From Hymenobacter sp. BT559 (GTDB taxonomy: Bacteria > Bacteroidota > Bacteroidia > Cytophagales > Hymenobacteraceae), in assembly GCF_016427535.1 (NCBI RefSeq), contig NZ_JAELXV010000002.1, positions 248,001-312,000 on the forward strand: a DNA stretch of 64,000 nt, read 5' to 3'. The position numbers and the translations under genes were made by a program. The notes beneath the pieces are model-generated. The model was not told the DNA's origin and did no database searches. It saw only the letters and a list, made by a program, of their open reading frames with translations. Numbering within the stretch: the first letter of the stretch is position 1; the number at the start of each line of letters is the position of its first letter. Shown here piece after piece: positions 17,126 through 24,355 of this stretch.

Positions 17126-17995
17126 GTGCAAACTGCCTTTCCCGCTCCGTACCTCACGCCCGAGGCGCTGACTACCTTCATCCGAACGGCACTGGCCGAA
17201 GATGTCGGCGACGGCGACCATTCGTCGCTGGCTGCCATTCCGGCCACTGCCCACAACCGGGCACACCTGCTGGTGAAGGCCGAAGGTGTACTAGCCGGCG
17301 TGGCGCTGGCCCAACTAATTTTCAAGGAAGTAGACCCTGCGCTGCACGTAAGCGTACTGCTCGAAGATGGCGCTCGCGTGCGCCACGGCGACAAAGCATT
17401 TACGGTAGAGGGCCCGGCCCGCAGCATCCTCACCGCCGAGCGGCTGGTGCTCAACTGCATGCAGCGCATGAGCGGCATCGCTACCCACACGGCCCACCTC
17501 ACTAGCCTGCTGGCTGGCACTAAGGCTCGCCTGCTCGACACCCGCAAAACGACGCCCAACTTTCGTGTCTGCGAGAAGTGGGCGGTGCTTATCGGCGGCG
17601 GTGTCAACCACCGTTATGGACTCTTTGACATGATTATGCTCAAGGATAACCACGTCGATTATGCTGGTGGCATCGCCCAGGCTGTGCAGGCCACGCATGC
17701 CTACTTGCAGGACACGGGCCGCCAACTGCCCATCGTGGTCGAGACCCGTACCCTAGGCGAGGTGCAGCAAGTTCTCGACGCCGGTGGCGTCGACCGCATC
17801 ATGCTCGACAACATGAGCCCCGAACAACTGCGCGAAGCCGTAGCCCTGGTAGCCGGCCGCCTGCCGCTCGAAGCCAGCGGCGGCATCACCGAGCAAACCA
17901 TTGGGGAGGTGGCCGCCACCGGCGTCGATTTTATCTCGGTGGGGGCACTTACGCACTCGGCCGGCAGCCTCGATTTAAGTTTAAAAGCCTATTAG
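17126..17995 (+). CDS. nadC: Nicotinate-nucleotide pyrophosphorylase (carboxylating)
   Basis: A 289-residue quinolinate phosphoribosyltransferase that makes nicotinate mononucleotide in de novo NAD synthesis. Recognisable blocks are AEDVGDGDHSS near residue 24, ERLVLNCMQRMSGIATHT, LLDTRKTTPNFRVCEKWAV (substrate-binding Arg/Lys) and the C-terminal EASGGITEQTI and VDFISVGALTHS. Length is normal. The start is a GTG at 17126; the next Met would cut off the N-terminal helix. It is preceded by DUF4783 and followed by an AT-rich palindrome and a membrane protein gene. Confidence 0.97.
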   Translation: MQTAFPAPYLTPEALTTFIRTALAEDVGDGDHSSLAAIPATAHNRAHLLVKAEGVLAGVALAQLIFKEVDPALHVSVLLEDGARVRHGDKAFTVEGPARSILTAERLVLNCMQRMSGIATHTAHLTSLLAGTKARLLDTRKTTPNFRVCEKWAVLIGGGVNHRYGLFDMIMLKDNHVDYAGGIAQAVQATHAYLQDTGRQLPIVVETRTLGEVQQVLDAGGVDRIMLDNMSPEQLREAVALVAGRLPLEASGGITEQTIGEVAATGVDFISVGALTHSAGSLDLSLKAY

Positions 17996-17996
17996 C

Positions 17997-18094
17997 TTAA
18001 TGGTTACCTGTTGATGGCTAATTGTCAATGAATATTTTGACGATTAAGCACTTTAGCAGTCATTAACAATTAACCATTAATACTTAACCATTAA
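17997..18094. repeat. AT-rich palindromic repeat, family D, copy 2
   Basis: TTAATGGTTA near 17998 is mirrored by TAACCATTAA near 18071 and TTAACCATTAA near 18084. The centre is AT-rich and non-coding. Arms are less perfect than in the copy at 13721. Confidence 0.6.
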
Positions 18095-18096
18095 AA

Positions 18097-18720
18097 ATGA
18101 ACCAACCCAACCAACGTGGCGGCAGCGGCTACCGCCAGCAGCAGGTGCAGCAGCCCGCGCCCGGCACCATCAAAACCAAAAAATATCAATTTGATACCAA
18201 TACCTACACCCGCATCGCCATGGCCGAGGTGTGGCGCAAGGAGTGGTGGTACGCCACTATTCCATTTGCAGTAGGGCTGCTGCCGGCTATTATCTGGCAC
18301 TCGTGGTGGTGGCTAGCGCTGAGCGTGGTGCTCACCGTTTTGTACGTGCTGCTGCGCTCGGCTCAGATTACGGGTATCACCCAGATGGAGCAGAGCAAGC
18401 CCCTGTTCGAGCGCATGAACTACGAGATGGACCAGCGCCAGCTCATCATGCGCCAAACCGAGCAGCGCGCTATGGCTCTGCCCTGGGACCAAATTGCGCG
18501 GGTACGCCGCGAACCCGATGCTTATTTGCTGTACCTCAAGACGCCAGCCGAAGCGCTTGCTGAGCTGAGCCCTTGGCGGCAATGGCTGGCGCGCACGTTC
18601 GATGTGCCGATGTTTTTACATTTGCCTCTGCGCTTGTTCAACAACGACAACGACCGCAAGCTGTTTGATGCCCTGCTGCGCCGCAAAAATCTGTTGGTCG
18701 ATGGCGCGCCGGCTGCGTAA
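18097..18720 (+). CDS. YcxB-like membrane protein
   Basis: A 207-residue protein. A Gln/Gly-rich N-terminal tail is followed by two adjacent membrane helices (about residues 50-64, WYATIPFAVGLLPAIIW, and 67-86, WLALSVVLTVLYVLL). A cytoplasmic C-terminal domain has the pattern QRAMALPWDQIARVRREPDAYLLYL, which resembles the YcxB-like domain. Function unknown. The gene begins right after the family D palindrome and is followed after 53 bases by a small lipoprotein gene. Confidence 0.65.
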   Translation: MNQPNQRGGSGYRQQQVQQPAPGTIKTKKYQFDTNTYTRIAMAEVWRKEWWYATIPFAVGLLPAIIWHSWWWLALSVVLTVLYVLLRSAQITGITQMEQSKPLFERMNYEMDQRQLIMRQTEQRAMALPWDQIARVRREPDAYLLYLKTPAEALAELSPWRQWLARTFDVPMFLHLPLRLFNNDNDRKLFDALLRRKNLLVDGAPAA

Positions 18721-18773
18721 GTGTATTTCTTGACCTAGACCTCGCATAGATTTTCAAGTTTATTTCCTGCTTT

Positions 18774-19145
18774 ATGAAAAAGCCGCTTCTCCTGCTGGCC
18801 CCCGCTGCCTTGCTTTTCCTCGCTTCTTGCAGCAGCGAGCCGTCTGACTGGCGCCCCGAGCAAAAGGTATCGCTCGACGTAGTACCCCCTGGCACTCGCG
18901 TAAGCGAACGATTTGATAAGGACGGCGACGCAAGTGGCGATGCAAGCCTCGAGGCTCCGCGTGACCCAAAACATGACCCCATTGGCCAGCCCGCCAGCAA
19001 AGTGCTGCAAGGCAACCTGACCCGCCGCGCTGCCCCCACCGCCGGGGCCGTGATGAGCGCTGACACCAAGCCCGAAAACGCTAAGAAGAGCGTGAATAGC
19101 GGCACGTCGTCGCAAACCGAAAGCAACGAGAAGCACGGCGAATAG
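18774..19145 (+). CDS. Small uncharacterised lipoprotein
   Basis: A 123-residue lipoprotein with the signal MKKPLLLLAPAALLFLASC and a low-complexity mature part rich in Asp, Ser, Lys and Pro with no hydrophobic core, so probably disordered. No family recognised. Same strand as the YcxB-like gene and close behind it; likely cotranscribed. Confidence 0.7.
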   Translation: MKKPLLLLAPAALLFLASCSSEPSDWRPEQKVSLDVVPPGTRVSERFDKDGDASGDASLEAPRDPKHDPIGQPASKVLQGNLTRRAAPTAGAVMSADTKPENAKKSVNSGTSSQTESNEKHGE

Positions 19146-19214
19146 CCTGATTTTGGCACCTAGGGCAACCTACGGGCTCAAGCCGTAGTTTATGCCTCAC
19201 GTTCCGGTACTGCA

Positions 19215-19256
19215 AGTGCAACAGTGTTGTGGAATGAGTCACAACATTGTTGCACT
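19215..19256. promoter_or_regulatory. Large dyad operator upstream of the ZIP transporter gene
   Basis: Two 17-base arms, AGTGCAACAGTGTTGTG (19215-19231) and CACAACATTGTTGCACT (19240-19256), are inverse repeats with one mismatch. Each arm is itself a nearly perfect dyad of the form TGCAACA-N-TGTTGCA. The element ends 19 bases before the ATG, so bound protein would block initiation. The position in front of a metal transporter suggests a Fur/Zur-type metalloregulator site; the regulator is not in the window. Confidence 0.6.
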
Positions 19257-19275
19257 TTCGTGTGTTTAGTCACTT

Positions 19276-20019
19276 ATGTGGGTTGCTATTTTACTCTTGA
19301 CCGCGACGGTACTGGGGGCGGGCGCACTGGTAGGAGTAGTGCCCGCTGCACGCACCACCCAGTGGCTCAAGCCAATGCTGGCCTTTAGCGGGGCTTATTT
19401 ATTTGCGCTTACCATCACGCACCTGTTGCCCGAGGCCCTTGCGCTGCTGCCGGCGCATCCGCACCAGGTAGGCTACTGGGTACTGGCTGGGTTCTTTGGG
19501 CAATTGCTGTTGGAGGTTTTCTCCGAGGGCATCGAGCATGGCCACGTGCATGCACCAGGTGCACAAGAGCGCGGCCACGTGCCCCTGCTGCTGCTAGGGG
19601 CGCTAGTGGTGCACTCGCTGCTCGAAGGCAGCATCTTGGTTAAAAGTGGGGCTAGCGGCGAGGTCGGCCGTAATTTCTATGCTGTAGTGCTAGGTGTGGC
19701 GCTGCATCACATCCCGGCGGCCGTGGCATTGGCCACACTGCTGCGCTTGCGGCTGGGCTCGGTCGGGCGGGTGTGGCCGTGGCTGCTACTGTTTGCGTTG
19801 GCCTCGCCCGTGGGGCTGCTTTTCAGCAACTATTTCGTGCTGCGGCAGCTGCTGAGCAGCGAGGCCTATGCGGCGCTGCTAGGCTTTGTGGCCGGCACTT
19901 TCCTGCACGTTTCGACTACTATTCTCTTCGAAACCAGCCCCGAGCACCGGCTCAATTGGCCCAAGTTAGGAGCTACCCTAGGGGGGCTGCTACTAGCTCT
20001 GGGCGTCAGCAGTACCTAG
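19276..20019 (+). CDS. ZIP family metal transporter
   Basis: A 247-residue protein with about eight hydrophobic helices. It has ZIP landmarks: TITHLLPEAL in the second or third helix, a histidine-containing loop (EHGHVHAPGAQERGHV), VVHSLLEGSIL in helix 4 and ALHHIPAAVALA in helix 5, the last two carrying the metal-site His and Glu. ZIP proteins import Zn, Fe or Mn into the cytoplasm. Length is normal. It is a single gene with a striking dyad operator (19215-19256) directly upstream, consistent with repression by a metal-sensing regulator. The ion cannot be told from sequence alone. Confidence 0.88.
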   Translation: MWVAILLLTATVLGAGALVGVVPAARTTQWLKPMLAFSGAYLFALTITHLLPEALALLPAHPHQVGYWVLAGFFGQLLLEVFSEGIEHGHVHAPGAQERGHVPLLLLGALVVHSLLEGSILVKSGASGEVGRNFYAVVLGVALHHIPAAVALATLLRLRLGSVGRVWPWLLLFALASPVGLLFSNYFVLRQLLSSEAYAALLGFVAGTFLHVSTTILFETSPEHRLNWPKLGATLGGLLLALGVSST

Positions 20020-20108
20020 GGAACAGAGAGGGCAGGATAAGATGAGCAAACAGTTCCTACATTCACTTACTGTTTCGCTCTGTCCTCCACCTCCTTTTCC
20101 CGTAGCTT

Positions 20109-20828
20109 ATGAAGTACATTGTCTTAGCTGGCCTCAGTGCATTGCTAATGGGCCTAAGTGCTTGTCACAAAGAAAGCCCAGAGCCCAGCCAGCCGGAGTA
20201 TGCAGATTGGTATGCGTTGCGCGCGCCGGAAGCCCGCGACATAGAGGCCGTTTATGGGGACTTAGACGAAACCCTCATCATCTCCACGCACTTCAGCATA
20301 TACCAGACAAAAGACCAGGGTAAGACGTGGCTAAAGTCTAGTTACAACGCCCACTACGGAGTAGAAGGCTTTGTGATGCGTAATGATACTCTACTAGCCC
20401 TAACGGCCACCCTAGGTGGAGTAGGTACCCCCGACGCGTCGTACGCCACAAGTGCTTCGTACTACAGCATCGATAAAGGTGCTACCTGGTCGCCCTACCG
20501 CAACTGGACCAGAAGGGTAGACTTCGACCCCAAAGTGCAACTCAATGGTGCTATTTCGCTGGCCGGAACTGCATATAGCATCGATGTGCGTAAAACGCCT
20601 GTGAGACCAAACTCTACGACCAATTACATCGAAACGATAGGCGTGAGGAGTGCAACGGGTACGCAGCTAACCCTGCCCAAAGACCACACTATCACCAGTA
20701 TCTGCTTCGATGCTAAGTCGCGGCTATACGTAACTGCCTCCGCTGCGCTATGCGGTCAGCGAGAAAGTTTTGCTTTTTGTGGTGAGCAAAACGGCGTTCT
20801 GTATGTGTCGAAAAAGCCGCAGTTGTAG
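20109..20828 (+). CDS. Exported lipoprotein with Asp-box (BNR-like) repeats
   Basis: A 239-residue lipoprotein (signal MKYIVLAGLSALLMGLSAC). Two Asp-box-like motifs are visible, YQTKDQGKTW near residue 70 and YSIDKGATWS near 120, as in sialidase-type beta-propellers (YCF48/BNR). With only about 215 mature residues it would be a small or incomplete propeller. No catalytic Arg triad is evident, so sialidase activity is not claimed. It is convergent with cbpM, 22 bases away. GC content is somewhat lower than its neighbours. Confidence 0.65.
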   Translation: MKYIVLAGLSALLMGLSACHKESPEPSQPEYADWYALRAPEARDIEAVYGDLDETLIISTHFSIYQTKDQGKTWLKSSYNAHYGVEGFVMRNDTLLALTATLGGVGTPDASYATSASYYSIDKGATWSPYRNWTRRVDFDPKVQLNGAISLAGTAYSIDVRKTPVRPNSTTNYIETIGVRSATGTQLTLPKDHTITSICFDAKSRLYVTASAALCGQRESFAFCGEQNGVLYVSKKPQL

Positions 20829-20850
20829 TTTGCTGCAAGGAGGTGGGTTG

Positions 20851-21177
20851 CTACTCATCGAGCAGTGGCCCGCCACCTAGTAAAAATCTTTCTAGCTGCC
20901 GTGACCGGGCCGTTTCGCGGGCTAGGGCGGCCTGTAGGCTCAGCACGCGCCGGCGCATGAGCATCACTACGTCTATTGCCTCGGGGGCTAACCCTAGGCC
21001 GTGGTGCAGGCGCGCCAAGCGGGGTAGCAGCTCGTCGGGCTCTTCTACCTCTACAGAGTCGGGCGCGGGCGCCGGGCGCAACAGCCCAAGCTCCAGAAAC
21101 TGATGCAGCTCGGCCCGGCCCAGGCCGTAGCGCGTATCAATCTCTTGAAAAGTGAGCACTAATACGTGGGTTTCCAT
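20851..21177 (-). CDS. cbpM: Chaperone modulatory protein CbpM
   Basis: A 108-residue MerR-like protein. The N-terminal half (VLTFQEIDTRYGLGRAELHQFLELGLL) is a winged-helix-like fold and the C-terminal half is an amphipathic helical region (LARLHHGLGLAPEAIDVVMLMRRRVLSLQ). CbpM binds the J-domain of CbpA and restrains it. It follows the CbpA gene on the same strand after 66 bases that hold a family D palindrome, the standard gene order. Length matches the family. Confidence 0.85.
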   Translation of the reverse strand: METHVLVLTFQEIDTRYGLGRAELHQFLELGLLRPAPAPDSVEVEEPDELLPRLARLHHGLGLAPEAIDVVMLMRRRVLSLQAALARETARSRQLERFLLGGGPLLDE

Positions 21178-21182
21178 ATCAG

Positions 21183-21243
21183 GTAATGGTTAGTTATTAA
21201 TGGTTAATGGACTACGGATGACAATTAGCCATTAATAATTAAA
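21183..21243. repeat. AT-rich palindromic repeat, family D, copy 3
   Basis: TAATGGTTAGTTATTAATGGTTAAT on the left is mirrored by ATTAGCCATTAATAATTAA on the right. It fills the whole spacer between cbpA and cbpM. Confidence 0.6.
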
Positions 21244-22197
21244 TTAAACTTCCTCGCCGCGTAGCTGAGCCAACTGTTTAATTAGGTCTTTTTCCTGGTC
21301 AGTAAGGTTTTGTGGCAGCTGCACATTCAAGCGCAGGTAGAGGTCACCAAACTTGCCTTCCTGGCGGTATACCGGAAAGCCCTTGCCACGCAGCCGCAGT
21401 CGGGTGCCATTGGTGCTTTCTGGCTTGATATTGATTTTGACCGCACCACTCAGGGTCTCTACCGTCTGCGAGCCACCTAGGAGGGCGCGGTACAGGCTCA
21501 CGGGTACATCCTGGGTAAGGTCGTCGCCGGTGCGCACGTAGCGCGCATCGGGCGAGATGCGGAACGTAATGAGCAGCGAGCCATTGGGGCCACCATTGCG
21601 GCCGGGGCCGCCTTGGTCGCGCAGCCGGATGGTTTGACCATCAGCTACGCCGGGGTGGATGGTGATGCGCAGGTTTTTACCATTTACCGTAATAGTGCGC
21701 GGCCCGCCGTGGTAGGCTTCCTCTAGCGTTAGCTCTAGCTCGGCCTGGTAGTCTTGGCCCGCGCCGGGGCGGGTGTTGCGGCCACCGCTGGCCCCGCCGC
21801 CCATGCCCCCAAAGAGCGAGCTAAAGAAGTCAGAAAAGTCTTCGCCTTCTTCAAACGAAGCCCCGCCGCCAAAGCCTCCGAAGGGGTTGCCGCCTTGGCC
21901 ACCCTGGGTATACTGGCTCCAGTCGAAGCCTCCGGGGCCACGCCCGGCGCCGCCCGCGCCTGCCTGCTCGTAGCGCTGGTAATCGGCCCCAAACTGGTCG
22001 TACTTCTGGCGCTTCTCGGGGTCCGAGAGTACCTCGTTGGCTTCGTTTACTTCCTTGAATTTTTGCTCGGCCGTGGCGTCGTTCGGGTTTACGTCGGGGT
22101 GGTGCTGCCGAGCCAGCTTGCGATAAGCCTTTTTTATTTGCTCGGCAGTAGCCGATTTGTCAACGCCGAGTATTTTGTAATAATCCTTGTAGTCCAT
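21244..22197 (-). CDS. cbpA: DnaJ-type co-chaperone CbpA
   Basis: A 317-residue J-protein. The J domain (residues 1-70) has HHPDVNP with the HPD tripeptide. A Gly/Phe-rich linker follows ([21 protein letters not shown]). The C-terminal substrate-binding domains have [12 protein letters not shown]-like strands and [10 protein letters not shown]. There is no zinc-finger, so it is the CbpA rather than the DnaJ class. The ATG at 22197 is preferred over a TTG three codons upstream. It stimulates DnaK; its partner CbpM is encoded next. Confidence 0.92.
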   Translation of the reverse strand: MDYKDYYKILGVDKSATAEQIKKAYRKLARQHHPDVNPNDATAEQKFKEVNEANEVLSDPEKRQKYDQFGADYQRYEQAGAGGAGRGPGGFDWSQYTQGGQGGNPFGGFGGGASFEEGEDFSDFFSSLFGGMGGGASGGRNTRPGAGQDYQAELELTLEEAYHGGPRTITVNGKNLRITIHPGVADGQTIRLRDQGGPGRNGGPNGSLLITFRISPDARYVRTGDDLTQDVPVSLYRALLGGSQTVETLSGAVKINIKPESTNGTRLRLRGKGFPVYRQEGKFGDLYLRLNVQLPQNLTDQEKDLIKQLAQLRGEEV

Positions 22198-22223
22198 GAG
22201 GGTCAATTATGAATTGTAAATCA

Positions 22224-22279
22224 GAAATTATGAAATAAAAGAGTTAGCGGCGGGCGGCGAACCTCTAGTCCATAATTTC
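22224..22279. repeat. Short AT-rich inverted repeat
   Basis: GAAATTATG (22224-22232) and CATAATTTC (22271-22279) lie between the DUF3140 and cbpA genes. AATTATGAA words also occur at both edges. Possibly a degenerate relative of family D. Confidence 0.4.
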
Positions 22280-22289
22280 CACTTCATAA

Positions 22290-22625
22290 TTATTTCAGTG
22301 GGTCGTGGCCCCAGTTCATAAGTGAGTAGCGCCAGCGCGAATGCTCCACATCGCCGTGCGGCCGCTGCGCCGAGTGGCGGCTCACGTAAGAATGCACCTT
22401 GCGCATGTGGGCCTCGTCGTCGGGCGTGATATCGGCCTTTTTCTTGTGTAGGATGCGCACAATGTGCTCGCCCGACTGGTGGCCGATGCTTTCGCCTGAG
22501 CCGCTGTCCTGGCCCACCGACTTCGACTCGTCGGTTTTCAACCATTTTTCCAGCTCGCTAGCCGTCATATTAACGTCGTGCTTAAAGTCGGCGTGGATGT
22601 CTGAGGACTCGTGGGCGGTGCTCAT
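22290..22625 (-). CDS. DUF3140 domain-containing protein
   Basis: A 111-residue soluble protein matching DUF3140 across its length: NMTASELEKWLKTDESKSVGQ, GESIGHQSGEHIVRIL, HMRKVHSYVSRHSAQRP and the terminal WRYSLMNWGHDPLK. The family is found in bacteria and fungi and often lies near stress genes; its biochemical role is not known to me. The ATG at 22625 gives the family-typical start (MSTAHESSDIHADFKHDVN). It lies upstream of cbpA on the same strand. Confidence 0.85.
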   Translation of the reverse strand: MSTAHESSDIHADFKHDVNMTASELEKWLKTDESKSVGQDSGSGESIGHQSGEHIVRILHKKKADITPDDEAHMRKVHSYVSRHSAQRPHGDVEHSRWRYSLMNWGHDPLK

Positions 22626-22813
22626 AAAAAGACAATAAAATGTGGTGAAAAACGTAGTGGTAATTGAACGCGTAAACACGACTAAACGTTGGCTGCAGCA
22701 ACTTCCAAATTGGGTGCTAGATTTGTACTGCAGGAAGATTGCTCGATATTATATTAGTCAGCTTGGCACGATTTTTTACTTGTTTCTACTTACCCTAATT
22801 TGTTTTTTATCAG

Positions 22814-23308
22814 ATGAAAAATATAGCCCGTATTCTACTGGTTGCTAGTGTAATGCTAACTGTGCAAGGTGCGCACGCTCAGTCGCGGCCCGCGCCGCGC
22901 CGCCCCGTGGCCCCCAAGGCTCGCCCGAAGGCTGGTGCCGGTATGATGAAAGACGGCGTAATGATGAAGGACGGCAAGCTGGTTGCTACCGAAATGGGCA
23001 TGACCAACCCCGTCACCGCCGATAAGACGCTGCGCAACGGCACCATCATCACCACCAGCGGTGTGGTAACCGGCAAAGATGGCTCCACAACCCAGTTGCG
23101 TGAGGGGGACTATGTGTCGTTGAGCGGCCGCGTAGAAACCCGCGCCGAAATGGCTGCCCAAGACAGTATTCAGAAGCTGCAAGCCTATGACCTGAAGCAC
23201 CCCGGCAAGCGCAAGGATATGGAAAAAGCCCGCGAAAAAGCTGAGAAGGCCAAAGAGAAGGCCGATAAGGAGAAAGAAAAAGCCAAGGCCAAAGCCGCTA
23301 AAAGGTAA
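22814..23308 (+). CDS. DUF6799 domain-containing exported protein with Lys/Glu-rich tail
   Basis: A 164-residue protein with a signal peptide (cleavage near AHA, residue 22), a basic Pro-rich linker, and a DUF6799 unit from about 44 to 105 (MMKDGVMMKDGKLV, LRNGTIITTSGVVTGKDG, LREGDYVSLSGRV). The last 50 residues are an unbroken charged helix (KAREKAEKAKEKADKEKEK), probably a coil. Function unknown. The spacer before it is AT-rich and 188 bases long. A bidirectional hairpin at 23335-23380 follows. The MKDG/MKDGK words recall the broken gene at 24127. Confidence 0.75.
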   Translation: MKNIARILLVASVMLTVQGAHAQSRPAPRRPVAPKARPKAGAGMMKDGVMMKDGKLVATEMGMTNPVTADKTLRNGTIITTSGVVTGKDGSTTQLREGDYVSLSGRVETRAEMAAQDSIQKLQAYDLKHPGKRKDMEKAREKAEKAKEKADKEKEKAKAKAAKR

Positions 23309-23334
23309 CTAGCCGCCTAGGTGCTCCTAACCGT

Positions 23335-23380
23335 GAGCCCGGCCCTTGCGCCGCCCTAGGGTGGCGCAAGGGCCGGGCTC
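23335..23380. terminator. Very strong hairpin between convergent genes
   Basis: GAGCCCGGCCCTTGCGCC (23335-23352) pairs perfectly with 23363-23380. The 10-base loop contains CCTAGG. It lies between the rightward DUF6799 gene and the leftward 66-residue gene, so it probably terminates both despite lacking a T-run. Confidence 0.7.
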
Positions 23381-23385
23381 TGCTG

Positions 23386-23589
23386 TTAACGGGCAGTGTA
23401 GTCGGCCAGAACTGCGAGGCCAGCGGCATCATCGTCGGCCTCTACTACTTCGTCCATTACAAACTGGATTTCGTCATCGGTCCAGCCCTCGGCTTCGGCG
23501 GCTTTCACGAAGCTGGCCAACGCTACGAAGCGCCCACCCGCCGGGGCCGACCAGGTAATTTTTTTGCGGATATTTAATTGCTTGGCCAT
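23386..23589 (-). CDS. Small conserved-looking protein of unknown function
   Basis: A 67-residue soluble protein starting MAKQLNIRKKITW at 23589. It has an acidic helical second half (WTDDEIQFVMDEVVEADDDAAGLAVLADY). No family recognised. It precedes no other gene closely and follows the RlpA gene on the same strand by about 40 bases, so the two may share a transcript. Confidence 0.6.
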   Translation of the reverse strand: MAKQLNIRKKITWSAPAGGRFVALASFVKAAEAEGWTDDEIQFVMDEVVEADDDAAGLAVLADYTAR

Positions 23590-23630
23590 AAGACAAGGAG
23601 GCAAGAAGGAGAAATGGGAACTGTAGTGCT

Positions 23631-24029
23631 TTAGCGTCCCGCGGCGGCGCGCACCACTTTGAGTTGCACGGGGGCCACGCCGGCATCGACAAGGCCGATT
23701 TTGCGGGCGGCGCGCTTTGAAAGGTCCACGATGCGGCCTTTCACGTGCGGGCCGCGGTCATTGACGGTGACCTTTACCGAGCGGCCGGTGCGCGTGTTGG
23801 TAACCCGAATGCGAGTGCCAAAAGGCAAGGTATTGTGCGCCGCCGTGAGCTTGCTAGGGCGGTAGGGAGTGCCGCTGGCCGTGGGCCGGCCCCTAAATTT
23901 ATCGGCGTAGTAAGAGCCTTGTCCGGTTTGGGTAAAGGCTGACTTGCTCGTGCCGCAGGCCGTTAGCCCCAGGATTAAGAGGCTGCTTAGTATGGTATTA
24001 GCTTTAGAGAGTGCGGAGGGAAAGTGCAT
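23631..24029 (-). CDS. RlpA-like septal ring lytic transglycosylase (DPBB) lipoprotein
   Basis: A 132-residue lipoprotein: signal ending LILGLTAC, then a double-psi beta-barrel of about 95 residues with GQGSYYADKFRGRPTASG, AAHNTLPFGTRIRVTN and VTVNDRGPHVKGRIVDLSKRAA, the RlpA signature. It lacks a SPOR domain, so it is a minimal RlpA. The family cleaves or binds peptidoglycan glycan strands lacking stem peptides, often at septa. I chose the ATG at 24029; an in-frame ATG 11 codons upstream is possible. Confidence 0.85.
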   Translation of the reverse strand: MHFPSALSKANTILSSLLILGLTACGTSKSAFTQTGQGSYYADKFRGRPTASGTPYRPSKLTAAHNTLPFGTRIRVTNTRTGRSVKVTVNDRGPHVKGRIVDLSKRAARKIGLVDAGVAPVQLKVVRAAAGR

Positions 24030-24126
24030 AATTTTGGTGTTCACCGAGGGTTCATTGGCCATGCCAGAATAAAAGCGAACCTTGCTGTCGAAGTTTTACC
24101 TCTTTTCACTTTCATTCGTTACCGCT

Positions 24127-24343
24127 ATGAACACGTTCAGCAAACTCGTAGCGGGCCTCGCACTGTCAGGCCATATGCTTAACCGCCCAGGCTCAAACTA
24201 CTCCGATGCTGCAAGACCGCCCTATGGCCGACGGCAAGATGATGGATGGTAAAATGAAAGAAGGTAAGATGCACGGCAAAATGCACAAGGACAAAGTGAG
24301 CGAGGAGAAGATGAAGGGCGATAAGATGGCACCCAAAATGTAA
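24127..24343 (+). pseudogene. Frameshifted gene for a small secreted Met/Lys-rich protein
   Basis: An ATG at 24127 opens a signal-peptide-like sequence MNTFSKLVAGLALSGHM. In that frame the reading ends soon after with no sense. One base later (frame change around 24173-24178) the sequence continues as LTAQAQTTP, a plausible signal-peptidase site, then MLQDRPMADGKMMDGKMK and further Met-Lys-Gly-His repeats to a stop at 24341-24343. A single extra base in the signal peptide best explains this: either a true mutation or a sequencing error. The intact product would be about 72 residues. Met/His/Lys repeats suggest metal binding, which is only inference. It relates in style to the MKDG motifs of the DUF6799 protein nearby. 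Confidence 0.65.
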
Positions 24344-24355
24344 GTCTTAGGTTTC

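Noticed and set aside
20109..20828. Calling the Asp-box lipoprotein a sialidase
   Set aside because: Two Asp boxes alone do not define the enzyme; the Arg triad and FRIP motif are not seen and the protein is too short.
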